From contig NZ_QYTU02000009.1 of NCBI RefSeq assembly GCF_003605365.2, forward strand, positions 1 to 64,000: a stretch of 64,000 nucleotides of DNA, in the 5' to 3' direction. The stretch's first letter is position 1. Each line of letters opens with the position of its first letter. Made by a program: the position numbers and the translations under genes. This DNA is from Siminovitchia fortis (GTDB lineage: Bacteria; Bacillota; Bacilli; Bacillales; Bacillaceae_C). Below the pieces are notes generated by a model, which worked only from the letters and a program-made list of their open reading frames with translations, was not told the DNA's origin and searched no databases. Of the stretch, positions 17,111 to 25,998 are shown piece after piece.

Positions 17111-17143
17111 AGAATGCTTTAACCAGCAGCATTCTCTTTTTTA
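17111..17143 (+). terminator. Terminator of the decayed toxin copy
   Basis: 8-bp stem AGAATGCT / AGCATTCT followed by CTTTTTTATC, matching the hairpin that ends the intact toxin transcript. Beyond it, 17180-17210 has AGGAGGAATCAACAT before ATGATGGTAAATTAG, a four-codon dead-end start that is homologous to sequence past the first copy. Confidence 0.8.
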
Positions 17144-17268
17144 TCTTATATCTTATACTTTCAATATATACCCAATGTTCAGGAGGAATCAACATATGAT
17201 GGTAAATTAGATTTTCATTAGTTTTAACCCTTCATGCAACCTTCTTTATGGTAAGTCTAAAGGATCAC

Positions 17269-18438
17269 TTACCTCATATTTTCCAAAAACAGCCGAATGA
17301 CATCCACCCCGCCGACAAATGTACCGACGGAACTTCCTAGATTGGCCAATACGACGACAAGCAGAATTCTCGTTACCTTATTATTCCAAAAACCCTTGAA
17401 GCTGAAAACATCTTGCGACATGTTTTCAAAGTCTCTTACATGCGGCCTTCGCATATAGGCCTGAACGGCGCCGGCAAACCAGCCTGCTGCAAGGAGTGGA
17501 TTCAATGAGGTGATTGGCGAAGCCACAAATGCTGTAAGAATGGCCAATGGATGTCCAAAAGCAAGCGCTGCTCCGAGGGCTGATAAAGAGCCATGCCATA
17601 ATACCCAGCTGATGGTCTGCTGCCAGCCTGCGGATGGATTGGCGTAAAACGTATAGGCTATCAAGGCAAAAATCAAAATGGGAATGGACCAGCCAATGAT
17701 TTTCGGCACTTTTGACTTCGGGGGACGTTCGGATAAGCGCTTCAGGTCGTGCTCCTTGTGGATTTCCTCCGTGATTCCAGGGACATGCGCTGCACCGAGG
17801 ACTGCCACGATCTTTTTCCCGGGAGTTTCTTTGATTTTTTGCGCCAAATATTGATCGCGCTCATCAATCAACGGAACTTTCAATCTCGGGAAGCTTTCGG
17901 TGAATTCTTTTAAAATGGTATTGATCGTATCCTGATTTTTCATCTTTTCCAACTCTTCTTCAGTAATTTCCTCATTGCTGAAAATGCTGAAGAACACCTG
18001 CGAAAGCAGCTGAGCCTTGCCCCAGAAACCGAGGTTGTTCCAAATACGGGCAAACGTGAGCTGGATATTCCGGTCCGCCAAAACAAGGTTTGCGCCTATT
18101 TCCCTGGCGGATTCGATACCCTGGATCATTTCCTGTCCAGCCTGGATGCCAAACTGCTTGGCCATCCGTTTTTGAAACGAAGAGATCGCCAGGTTCATCA
18201 GCAGCAGCGTCGCTTTCTTTTCCTTGATGACCTTAAAGATATCCATGTCTTTCCATTGATTTTTATTCTGGATTGACTCGAATCTTTGCTCATCCAGCTC
18301 CACACAAACGGAATCCGGCTGCTCGGCTTCGATGACCTCTTTTACCTGCTCCGCACTTTGCTTGGAAACGTGGGCAGTCCCGATTAATATAAACTCTTTT
18401 CCATTTAATTCAAGTCTCGTAATGTTTTCTTCTGACAT
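17269..18438 (-). CDS. TraB family membrane protein
   Basis: 389 aa. The N-terminal TraB/PrgY-type domain (about 1-230) has the family motifs GTAHVSKQS, CVELDEQR and AVLGAAHVPGI. Four or so membrane helices fill the C-terminal 160 residues (IIGWSIPILIFALIAYTF, LSALGAALAFGHPLAILTAFVASPI, LLAAGWFAGAVQAYM, ILLVVVLANLGSSVGTF). Relatives include PrgY, which damps peptide pheromone activity, and eukaryotic TRABD; the biochemical role here is not known. GAGGAAGG precedes the ATG. Confidence 0.85.
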   Translation of the reverse strand: MSEENITRLELNGKEFILIGTAHVSKQSAEQVKEVIEAEQPDSVCVELDEQRFESIQNKNQWKDMDIFKVIKEKKATLLLMNLAISSFQKRMAKQFGIQAGQEMIQGIESAREIGANLVLADRNIQLTFARIWNNLGFWGKAQLLSQVFFSIFSNEEITEEELEKMKNQDTINTILKEFTESFPRLKVPLIDERDQYLAQKIKETPGKKIVAVLGAAHVPGITEEIHKEHDLKRLSERPPKSKVPKIIGWSIPILIFALIAYTFYANPSAGWQQTISWVLWHGSLSALGAALAFGHPLAILTAFVASPITSLNPLLAAGWFAGAVQAYMRRPHVRDFENMSQDVFSFKGFWNNKVTRILLVVVLANLGSSVGTFVGGVDVIRLFLENMR

Positions 18439-18676
18439 ATGTACCTTCCTCTGAAAAAACGGTATTTTGACTCTTACAGGCTTTTCAGATACAAATCCAA
18501 TGTATCATCCAACTCACCTTTCACCAATTCAATAAAATCCTTGTTTTCAAAAACCTTATACACTGTCTATTATACACTTCCCGTTGAAATCGTTTTAGCC
18601 CCAAATCATTTTCATATAGAAAAAGGTGAAGTTAGGCTATAATGATAGTATTGTACAAAATCAACGGAGGATTGAA

Positions 18677-19111
18677 ATGAAAAAAATAATTACAGCATTG
18701 CTCACTGCAACACTTCTATTATCTCCAGTCGGAAGCTTTGTTTTTCAGGATCATGCAACAGTTGAGGCAAAAGGCTATAAATCTGGTAAAAGAAGCTTCA
18801 ATATGAAAAATAACCAGTCAAATTTCCAACAGAAGCAAAAGCAGGAAGCGCCAAAAACAAATTCCACTAAGCAGCAGACGAACCCTAAAGGCGGATTCTT
18901 TTCAGGAGGACTGATGAAAGGCCTGATGTTCGGCGGGTTGGCCGGTTTGCTTTTCGGTAGTCTTTTCGCCAACATGGGGGCTTTGGGTTCCCTGTTGGGA
19001 CTGATGATCAACCTGGCTGCTATCTATGTACTTTTTGCAGTGATCCGTAAAGTGTTCCAAGCCTTGACTCAGCAGAAAAGAAGAGAGGATACCGGACCGT
19101 GGGGCAGATAA
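18677..19111 (+). CDS. Small exported membrane protein, Tim44-N-terminus-like
   Basis: 144 aa from ATG 18677, which has GGAGG seven bases upstream; the frame's earlier start at 18626 has none. Signal peptide (MKKIITALLTATLLLSPVGS), a Lys/Gln/Asn-rich linker, then a Gly-rich hydrophobic stretch (GGLMKGLMFGGLAGLLFGSL) and a second helix (LLGLMINLAAIYVLFAVI). The Gly-rich segment resembles those in bacterial Tim44-like proteins, but the Tim44 domain itself is missing. It overlaps the next gene by 13 bp, so the two are cotranscribed. Function unknown. Confidence 0.65.
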   Translation: MKKIITALLTATLLLSPVGSFVFQDHATVEAKGYKSGKRSFNMKNNQSNFQQKQKQEAPKTNSTKQQTNPKGGFFSGGLMKGLMFGGLAGLLFGSLFANMGALGSLLGLMINLAAIYVLFAVIRKVFQALTQQKRREDTGPWGR

Positions 19112-19389
19112 CAATTTCAGAACAGGATATCATTAACGCCATCTGCGTTGATCAATCCCGCAAAAAGCACGTCCAGCCTGAAGACGTGGAAGTGGAATTA
19201 TTGTATGACGATGACAGTGGCTTTTCCGCAGAGGCCTATGTCAATGGAATGAAGCACGGCCTCGAAACAATTGATATCATTGAAGCGCTGCGGTTATGGC
19301 TGGATGAGTTTTTAAATGAATATCCTTATGCGGGAATCGAGCTTGTTCTTGATGACGCTGAGGGGATTATTGCAGTCATAAGCGTATAA
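19099..19389 (+). CDS. YxcD-like DUF2653 protein
   Basis: 96 aa, cytosolic and acidic. Closely resembles B. subtilis YxcD in the blocks ISEQDIINAICV, VEVELLYDDDSGFSAEA, IIEALRLWLDEF and DDAEGIIAVI. The GTG start at 19099 has GAGAGGAT about nine bases upstream. The function of this family is not established. Confidence 0.82.
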   Translation: MGQITISEQDIINAICVDQSRKKHVQPEDVEVELLYDDDSGFSAEAYVNGMKHGLETIDIIEALRLWLDEFLNEYPYAGIELVLDDAEGIIAVISV

Positions 19390-19485
19390 TTAATAGATTG
19401 AGCTGCCTCTTTTGCCACAAATCAATGGCGATGGAGCAGCCCTTTCTTTAAGTATCGACTCCACAATACTAGAGAAGCGGTTATC

Positions 19486-20535
19486 TTACAACTGAACTAT
19501 TTTTTTGACCAGCTCTCTATTGCGTTCTTTGAACTTCTCATTATGGGAAGACACCATTCCTGTTTTATCAGCATCCGGATCAATATACTGCTTTGCTTTG
19601 TTCACAGCATTTGCAGCGTCCTGAAAAGCCCCAGCTATTAAATTGACTTTCCCTTCGTACATAAGAATATCTCCGGCAGCATAAAGGCCTTCAATGGATG
19701 ATTCACTGCATGCATTCCCCGCAATATAATAATGATCTGCTCTTCTTATCTTCACCTCGCTGTTATCCAGCAATGCAATATCTCTCTCATATCCATGATT
19801 GATAATCACTTCATCAATAGACAAATAGGAAACTTCCCCTGTTTTCGCATTTTTCAATTCTACCTGTTCAATTAACTCTTGGTTGTTACAGGCAATCAGC
19901 TTTGTAATAGAGGTATTGAAGAAACAAACAACTGAACTGTCCAAAAGTTGTGTTACCTGAGCTTCATGCGCAGCTAATTTATCTTTTCTATAAGTGAGAT
20001 ACACATTTTTTGCGATAGGCTCCAATTCATTTGCCCAGTCAATAGCCGAATTCCCTCCACCGGAAATGATCACGTTTTTATCTTTAAAATATTTTAATGA
20101 CTTAACCGTATAATGCAGATTCGACACTTCATACCTATCTGCTCCTTCTATATTCAATTTTTGCGGCTTCAAAATTCCGCTGCCGACCGCAACAATGACT
20201 GTTTTCGAATAATGCATTTGTCCTGAAGCGGTATGTAATATGAACATCCCTTGATCATTTTTTGTGATCGATTCAACTTTCTCATTTAACACGACTTCGG
20301 GATTGAATGTCAGCCCCTGCTCTACAAGCTGCATAATTAATTTGGCTCCGGTAATCGGCGTTAACCCGCCAACATCCCAAATCATCTTTTCCGGATAAAC
20401 ATGTACTTTCCCGCCCAATTGCGGCTGATATTCAATCAGTTTTGTTTTCATTCCCCTGAGTCCGCTGTAAAAAGTGGAATAAAGACCTGCGGGGCCTCCC
20501 CCGATTACTGTCACGTCAAACAAATCCTGTCCCAT
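19486..20535 (-). CDS. Ferredoxin/flavodoxin-NADP+ reductase, YcgT-like
   Basis: 349 aa, thioredoxin-reductase-like flavoprotein without the redox CxxC. FAD site VIGGGPAGLYSTFYSGLRGM, NADPH site IISGGGNSAIDWANEL, second FAD motif GLYAAGDILMYEGKVNLIAGAF split across about 285-310. It passes electrons from NADPH to ferredoxin or flavodoxin. AAGGAGCG lies seven bases before ATG 20535; the longer frame to 20610 would run through the promoter and Fur box. Divergent from a siderophore importer. A Fur site at 20564-20578 suggests iron-limited expression, perhaps for release of iron from siderophores. Confidence 0.87.
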   Translation of the reverse strand: MGQDLFDVTVIGGGPAGLYSTFYSGLRGMKTKLIEYQPQLGGKVHVYPEKMIWDVGGLTPITGAKLIMQLVEQGLTFNPEVVLNEKVESITKNDQGMFILHTASGQMHYSKTVIVAVGSGILKPQKLNIEGADRYEVSNLHYTVKSLKYFKDKNVIISGGGNSAIDWANELEPIAKNVYLTYRKDKLAAHEAQVTQLLDSSVVCFFNTSITKLIACNNQELIEQVELKNAKTGEVSYLSIDEVIINHGYERDIALLDNSEVKIRRADHYYIAGNACSESSIEGLYAAGDILMYEGKVNLIAGAFQDAANAVNKAKQYIDPDADKTGMVSSHNEKFKERNRELVKKIVQL

Positions 20536-20563
20536 CCCAATCCGCTCCTTAAATAAACATAAG

Positions 20564-20578
20564 TGATTCTCATTCTCA
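20564..20578. promoter_or_regulatory. Fur box upstream of the reductase gene
   Basis: TGATTCTCATTCTCA matches the 7-1-7 Fur consensus TGATAATNATTATCA at 12 of 14 defined positions and lies 29 bp upstream of the reductase start codon. Confidence 0.65.
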
Positions 20579-20632
20579 ATTAAACTGTTGACTTCGCTAA
20601 AATAAGCCACTATAGTTATATCATAATGGAAT

Positions 20633-20647
20633 TGATAATCATTATCA
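20633..20647. promoter_or_regulatory. Fur box of the siderophore importer operon
   Basis: TGATAATCATTATCA is a perfect 7-1-7 Fur box, and the palindrome extends outward with matching AAT/ATT flanks. It lies 28 bp before the ATPase start codon, in the divergent promoter region. Confidence 0.93.
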
Positions 20648-20674
20648 ATTAAAATTTAACAAGGAGGTAAAAAA

Positions 20675-21520
20675 ATGATCCGCCTGAATACAGATAATTT
20701 GAATGTTGGCTATGGTGAGCATCTCATCGTCAAAAACTTGAATGTTGAGATTCCTGATAAAAAGATTACGACAATAATCGGCTCGAATGGCTGCGGCAAG
20801 TCGACTTTGTTAAAGGCGATCACCCGGATTATATCTCATCGGTCAGGGTCAATCGTTTTGGATGGCAAAGATATCACAAAAGAGAATACAAAAGTTCTTG
20901 CCAAAAAGATGGCAATCCTTCCGCAGACGCCTGACATTATAAATGGATTAACTGTAGGTGAATTGGTTTCATATGGCCGTTTTCCCTATCAGAAAGGATT
21001 TGGCCGCCTATCGAACAGAGATATTGAGGTTATTGACTGGGCTCTTGAAGTGACTGGAACAAGTACATTTAAATACCGCTCCGTAGATGCACTGTCCGGC
21101 GGTCAGCGACAGCGTGTTTGGATCGCTATGGCACTGGCCCAGGAAACAGAAATTATTTTTCTCGATGAACCCACCACCTATCTGGACATGGCACATCAGC
21201 TGGAGGTTTTAGAGCTTTTGCAAAGACTCAATATAGAGCAGGATCGCACTATTATCATGGTTCTGCATGATCTGAATCAAGCGGCACGCTTTGCGGATTA
21301 TATTATCGCCCTAAAAGATGGTGAGGTTGTAAAGGCAGGAAACAGCGAAGAAGTAATAAACCGTAGTGTGCTAAAAAAAGTGTTTCATATTGATGCGGAA
21401 ATCGGACGGGATCCCCGTACGAACAAGCCCATGTGCATCACATATAATTTAATCAAAGGAGAACAAAAGAATGAAAAAGATTTGGATTCCATCTCTACTA
21501 TCGCTCATGCTGTTCATTAG
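20675..21520 (+). CDS. Fe3+-siderophore ABC transporter ATP-binding protein
   Basis: 281 aa, FecE/YusV type. Walker A GSNGCGKSTLLKAI, Q-loop LPQTPDIINGLTV, signature LSGGQRQRVWIAMALAQ, Walker B IIFLDEPTTYLDM, H-loop VLHD. AAGGAGG precedes the ATG. The last 50 bp overlap the binding-protein gene in another frame; the C-terminal 15 residues (after KGEQKNEK) are therefore probably a passenger of that overlap. First gene of a four-gene Fur-regulated operon. Confidence 0.94.
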   Translation: MIRLNTDNLNVGYGEHLIVKNLNVEIPDKKITTIIGSNGCGKSTLLKAITRIISHRSGSIVLDGKDITKENTKVLAKKMAILPQTPDIINGLTVGELVSYGRFPYQKGFGRLSNRDIEVIDWALEVTGTSTFKYRSVDALSGGQRQRVWIAMALAQETEIIFLDEPTTYLDMAHQLEVLELLQRLNIEQDRTIIMVLHDLNQAARFADYIIALKDGEVVKAGNSEEVINRSVLKKVFHIDAEIGRDPRTNKPMCITYNLIKGEQKNEKDLDSISTIAHAVH

Positions 21521-22388
21521 CGGTTGCAGCTCAGCCGAACAGAAAAACGGCTCTGCTTCCAAAGAAAATGAATCTGAAACAATTACATATGAATCTGAAA
21601 ACGGCCCCATAGAAGTTCCCGCTAATCCTAAGCGAGTAGTCGTCCTTTCCAGCTTTACAGGAAACGTCATGGCTTTGGGCGTCAATTTAGTAGGTGCAGA
21701 TTCCTGGTCTAAAATGAACCCTCGCTTTGAAAAAGATTTAAAAGATGTCGAAGAAGTTTCTGACGAGAATTTGGAAAAAATTATTGAATTGGACCCGGAC
21801 TTGATCATTGGATTATCCACTATAAAGAACATTGATAAGTTAAGTGAAATCGCCCCTACTGTGACGTATACGTATGGCAAAGTGGACTACCTGACACAAC
21901 ACTTGGAAATCGGCAAGCTATTGAATAAAGAAAAAGAAGCGAAAGAATGGGTAGACGATTTCAAAAAACGTGCACAAGCTGCCGGCCAGGAAATCAAAGC
22001 AAAAATAGGTGAGGATTCAACCGTTTCTGTGATTGAAAACTGGGACAAACAGCTTTATGTATATGGTGACAACTGGGGACGCGGAACTGAAATCTTATAC
22101 CAGGAGATGAAATTGGCCATGCCTGAAAAAGTGAAGGAGATGGCCCTCAAAGACGGATATTATGCACTATCTTTAGAAGTGCTTCCGGAATATGCCGGTG
22201 ACTATGTCATCCTAAGCAAAAATTCTGATTTGGATAATTCATTCCAAGAAACCGACACATATAAAAGCATACCGGCTGTAAAGAATAATCATGTATTTGA
22301 GGTAAATTCAAAAGAATTTTATTTCAACGACCCAATCACTTTGGAATTGCAGTTGGACTTTTTCAAAAAAAGCTTTCTTGGCAACTGA
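21471..22388 (+). CDS. Siderophore-binding lipoprotein
   Basis: 305 aa. Lipoprotein signal peptide with lipobox ISGC (Cys about 19), then a TroA/FepB-type binding fold: VPANPKRVVVLSSFTGNVMALG, ELDPDLIIGLSTI, and a C-terminal DPITLELQLDFFKKSF. It is anchored outside the membrane and hands ferric siderophore to the permeases. The operon resembles B. subtilis YfiY-YfiZ-YfhA (schizokinen/arthrobactin uptake), but the substrate is inference. AAAGGAG precedes the ATG inside the ATPase gene. Confidence 0.92.
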   Translation: MKKIWIPSLLSLMLFISGCSSAEQKNGSASKENESETITYESENGPIEVPANPKRVVVLSSFTGNVMALGVNLVGADSWSKMNPRFEKDLKDVEEVSDENLEKIIELDPDLIIGLSTIKNIDKLSEIAPTVTYTYGKVDYLTQHLEIGKLLNKEKEAKEWVDDFKKRAQAAGQEIKAKIGEDSTVSVIENWDKQLYVYGDNWGRGTEILYQEMKLAMPEKVKEMALKDGYYALSLEVLPEYAGDYVILSKNSDLDNSFQETDTYKSIPAVKNNHVFEVNSKEFYFNDPITLELQLDFFKKSFLGN

Positions 22389-22396
22389 TTTTCGGC

Positions 22397-22426
22397 AAAA
22401 GGAGTATTTTCCAAATAACTCCTTTT
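22397..22426 (+). terminator. Intercistronic hairpin after the binding-protein gene
   Basis: Perfect 9-bp stem AAAAGGAGT / ACTCCTTTT followed by CCTTCATTT, between the lipoprotein and first permease genes. A weak terminator or 3' stabiliser here would give more binding protein than permease, a common arrangement. Confidence 0.55.
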
Positions 22427-22457
22427 CCTTCATTTATAAAAAGAAAAGTGAGAAAAG

Positions 22458-23459
22458 ATGACAAAAGATCAACGTACAATCCCATTTATATACAAACTGA
22501 TTGCAGGAATGATTATCTGCGTTAGTATGTTTCTTGTTTCAATAGTGTTTGGTGCAGCTGACACAACCGTTTATGATGTGTGGCTGGCATTGACTACAGA
22601 AACAACAGGTGAAAAACTGTCAATGATCCGTGAAATTCGATTCCCGCGTGAGGTGGCAGCTATTTTTGTTGGATCCGCACTTTCTGTTTCAGGTGCCGTT
22701 ATCCAGGGCATGACTAAAAACCCTCTTGCCGATCCGAGCTTACTCGGATTAACTGCAGGAGCAAACGCCGCATTGGCGTTAGTACTGGTTTTCATTCCTA
22801 CAACCAATTATTTCGGTATTACGATAGCCTGTTTTATTGGTGCAGCTCTCGGAACCATCATGGTCTTTGGGATTAGCGCAATGAAAAAAGGCGGCTTCTC
22901 CCCATTTCGCCTTGTTCTTGCCGGCGCAGCTGTCTCTGCCTTCTTGTACGCCATTGCGGAAGGAGTTGGAATTTATTTCAAAGTTTCTAAAGATGTATCC
23001 ATGTGGACAGCAGGAGGCCTTATCGGCACTTCCTGGAATCAGCTTCAAGTGATCATTCCTTTTATTCTAGTAGGAATACTCGTTGCTTTACTTCTCTCTA
23101 AGCAGCTCACTATTCTCAGTTTAAGCGAGGAAGTAGCAATTGGGTTGGGGCAGAAGACAACGCAGGTGAAGGCTATTTTATTCATTGTTGTCATTCTGCT
23201 AGCTGGAGCTTCTGTTGCACTTGTAGGAAATTTAGTATTCATCGGACTCATGGTTCCTCATGTTGTGCGCGCAATTGTTGGAACCGATTATCGCCTGATC
23301 ATCCCGATGGCAGCCATTCTAGGAGCCACTTTCATGCTTTTGGCTGATACGCTAGGACGTACGATTAACGCTCCGTATGAAACACCGGCAGCAGCAATCA
23401 TTGCGATAATGGGATTGCCTTTCTTTCTGTTAATAGTTCGTAAAGGAGGAAGCGCATGA
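22458..23459 (+). CDS. FecCD-family siderophore permease
   Basis: 333 aa integral membrane protein, about ten helices. FecCD/BtuC landmarks: IRFPREVAAIFVGSALSVSG, MTKNPLADPSLLGLTAGANA, IGLGQKT (ATPase coupling region) and FIGLMVPHVVR. Pairs with the next gene, overlapping it by 4 bp (ATGA), to form a heterodimeric channel. Confidence 0.93.
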   Translation: MTKDQRTIPFIYKLIAGMIICVSMFLVSIVFGAADTTVYDVWLALTTETTGEKLSMIREIRFPREVAAIFVGSALSVSGAVIQGMTKNPLADPSLLGLTAGANAALALVLVFIPTTNYFGITIACFIGAALGTIMVFGISAMKKGGFSPFRLVLAGAAVSAFLYAIAEGVGIYFKVSKDVSMWTAGGLIGTSWNQLQVIIPFILVGILVALLLSKQLTILSLSEEVAIGLGQKTTQVKAILFIVVILLAGASVALVGNLVFIGLMVPHVVRAIVGTDYRLIIPMAAILGATFMLLADTLGRTINAPYETPAAAIIAIMGLPFFLLIVRKGGSA

Positions 23460-24472
23460 TCATGATTCAGCCAACTTTACTCAAAAAACAGCGACTCATT
23501 CTCTTTTCGTTGCTATTACTTATTCCAATCACCATTCTTATTGGGCTGGGTATAGGGTACTCTGCCTTATCTTATGACAGACTAATTCCCACTTTTCTGG
23601 GCAAAGGCTCGTTTAAAGAGGAGTTTGTTCTGTTTTCCATTCGACTGCCAAGAATCATCATTACCCTTTTAGCAGGAATGGGCCTGGCATTATCCGGAGC
23701 TATTTTACAAGGCATTACACGCAATGACTTGGCCGATCCTGGTATCATAGGAATCAATTCCGGAGCAGGTGTTGCTATTGCTGTATTCTTTTTGTATTTT
23801 CTCATAGAGGCTGGATCCTTTATTTATTTACTGCCTTTAGTCGCATTTATAGGAGCGTTATTGACGGCTTCCCTCATTTATATTTTTTCATATAAGAAGA
23901 GCGTTGGAGTCCAGCCTATAAAACTGGTTCTGGTTGGTGTCGGATTTTCAATGGCCCTTTCCGGCGCAATGATTGTCCTCGTTTCATCCGCCGAGCGTGC
24001 AAAAGTGGATTTCATTGCAAAATGGCTGGCCGGCAATATTTGGGGAACAGATTGGCCTTTTATTTTGGCGGTCCTTCCCTGGCTGGCCATTCTTATTCCA
24101 TTTACGCTTTTCAAAGCGAACCAGCTAAATCTTCTTGGACTGGGCGAACCTGTAGCTATTGGAGTGGGAGTCTCCATCGAAAAAGAACGTATAACGCTAA
24201 TGTTCGCTGCTGTTGCATTAGCGGCTGCGGCTGTCTCCGTAACGGGAGGGATAACCTTTATTGGACTCATGGCCCCGCATATAGCAAAAGCATTCGTAGG
24301 GCCAAGAAATCAATTATTCATTCCTATTGCCATTCTTATTGGGGGATGGCTTTTATTAGCGGCAGACACAGTAGGCAGAAATATAGGTGACACTGAAGGG
24401 CTTCCGGCCGGGATTGTTGTCGCTTTGATCGGTGCCCCCTATTTTATATATCTGCTTTTGAAAAAAAGCTGA
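23456..24472 (+). CDS. FecCD-family siderophore permease (second subunit)
   Basis: 338 aa, about ten membrane helices. Landmarks IRLPRIIITLLAGMGLALSG, ITRNDLADPGIIGINSGAGV, AIGVGVSIEKER and FIGLMAPHIAKAFVG. Start codon overlaps the previous stop (ATGA). GGAGG in the preceding gene's last codons is the ribosome binding site. Last gene of the importer operon. Confidence 0.93.
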   Translation: MIMIQPTLLKKQRLILFSLLLLIPITILIGLGIGYSALSYDRLIPTFLGKGSFKEEFVLFSIRLPRIIITLLAGMGLALSGAILQGITRNDLADPGIIGINSGAGVAIAVFFLYFLIEAGSFIYLLPLVAFIGALLTASLIYIFSYKKSVGVQPIKLVLVGVGFSMALSGAMIVLVSSAERAKVDFIAKWLAGNIWGTDWPFILAVLPWLAILIPFTLFKANQLNLLGLGEPVAIGVGVSIEKERITLMFAAVALAAAAVSVTGGITFIGLMAPHIAKAFVGPRNQLFIPIAILIGGWLLLAADTVGRNIGDTEGLPAGIVVALIGAPYFIYLLLKKS

Positions 24473-24487
24473 AATCAGTTCGCTCCC

Positions 24488-24538
24488 ATATCCCGGTCAC
24501 TTGGTTTGGTCAATTGCCGAACCAAAAGGCCGGGATAT
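24488..24538 (+). terminator. Terminator of the siderophore operon
   Basis: Long hairpin: outer stem ATATCCCGG / CCGGGATAT, inner stem TTGGTT / AACCAA, then TATTTATTT. Confidence 0.8.
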
Positions 24539-24676
24539 TATTTATTTCCAATCATCTCATTCCCTGATATTCTTCTCCTCTATCGTTCATACATTTTGAA
24601 AAATCACCGGGGGTTGTTTGTTTTTCTGTTCAAAAAAGCTATAATAAGAGCATTGTTTACGAAGAGAGTGATTTTG

Positions 24677-25998
24677 ATGAAACAACGAGAGCAATGGACA
24701 TCGAAGATCGGTTTTGTATTGGCGGCCGCTGGAAGCGCCATCGGGCTCGGCGCCATTTGGAAGTTTCCGTATATGGCGGGTACGAACGGCGGCAGCGTGT
24801 TTTTGTTTTTATTTATTGTGTCAACAATGGCAATCGGTCTGCCCATTCTGCTGGCTGAGTTTGTCATTGGACGTAGAGGGCAGCATGATGCGGTCACTTC
24901 CATGAAGCTATTGGCTCCTGGACGGAAATGGTATTGGATCGGATGGATGGGCCTGGTTACATCCTTTATTCTCTTATCTTTCTACAGTGTCGTAGGAGGA
25001 TGGATTCTTTCCTATTTGGTGAGAGCACTGGTTTTCCAGCTTAACAACACTGATTATGGAGAATTATTCGGCTCGGTCATTTCGAACCCGGTCGAGGTTT
25101 TAACTGCACAAGCAGCATTCATGTTCTTGACGGTTTGGATTGTCCAAGGCGGTGTCAAAGGGGGAATTGAACGCGCGAGCCGATGGATGATGCCATTATT
25201 ATTCATCTTTTTCATCGTACTCGCCATCCGTTCTCTGACGTTGGAAGGAGCAATGGAAGGTGTCCGGTTCCTGTTTGTCCCGGATTGGTCCTTTTTGACG
25301 GGAAAAACTTTTCTGCTGGCGCTTGGACAAGCTTTCTTCTCTCTGAGTGTCGGTGTTACTGCGATGATGACCTACGCGTCCTACCTGCCAAAGGAAGAAC
25401 GTCTTGGCCAATCAGCCTTGAACGTTTCAATATTGAATATATTCATTTCTTTACTGGCGGGACTTGTCATTTTTCCGGCGGTATTTGCGCTAGGCCATTC
25501 GCCGGAAGAGGGGCCGGGCTTAATCTTTGTCATCCTGCCAGCTATATTTAATGAAATTCCATTTGGCGGCGTATTTATGGTTATTTTCTTTATCTTAATG
25601 TTGTTCGCTACACTGACTTCCTCCATCGCTATGCTGGAAATTGTCGTATCAACCGGTATCCAAAAAAATATGACCGCAGAAAGCGGATGGCTTGGGTATT
25701 TGGCTTGCTCATTTTCCTTGTCGGGATACCTAGCGCTCTATCATTTGGTGTTTTATCAGAGTTGCACCTTCCGGGCGGCACTGTGTTTGATTTTGCGGAT
25801 ATATTGACGAGCAGAATTGGAATGCCGATCAATGCCCTTCTCGTATCGTTGTTCGCTGGGCATGTACTGACTAAAGCGGAGACGGCTGATGAGCTGCGGA
25901 TGAATCCGGCAATCCATTCTATATGGAAATTTATTGTAAGATACGCGGCACCGATAGCCATCATCGCCATCTTTCTTGCCTATTTCATAAATGGTTAG
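24677..25998 (+). pseudogene. Frameshifted sodium-dependent (NSS family) transporter
   Basis: Eleven- to twelve-helix amino-acid symporter of about 440 aa if restored. The first 335 or so codons match the family from MKQREQWTSKIGFVLAAAGS and NSS signature IGLGAIWKFPYMAG to LEIVVSTGIQKNMTAE. There the reading frame changes, and the remaining 104 residues (MAWVFGLLIFLVGIPSALSF ... AIFLAYFING) continue in another frame from 25681. One A missing from an A-run (GCAGAAAGCGG, expected GAAAAG) at 25679-25683 explains it. It may be a real loss, phase variation at the A-run, or an assembly error. Without repair the product has a nonsense tail from about residue 336. Confidence 0.85.

Noticed and set aside
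18474-18563. 29-codon minus-strand frame (starts MYKVFENKDFIELV) upstream of the TraB-family gene
   Set aside because: Composition looks protein-like, but there is no ribosome binding site and a TATAAT lies only about ten bases upstream, so it would be leaderless. Not reported as a gene.
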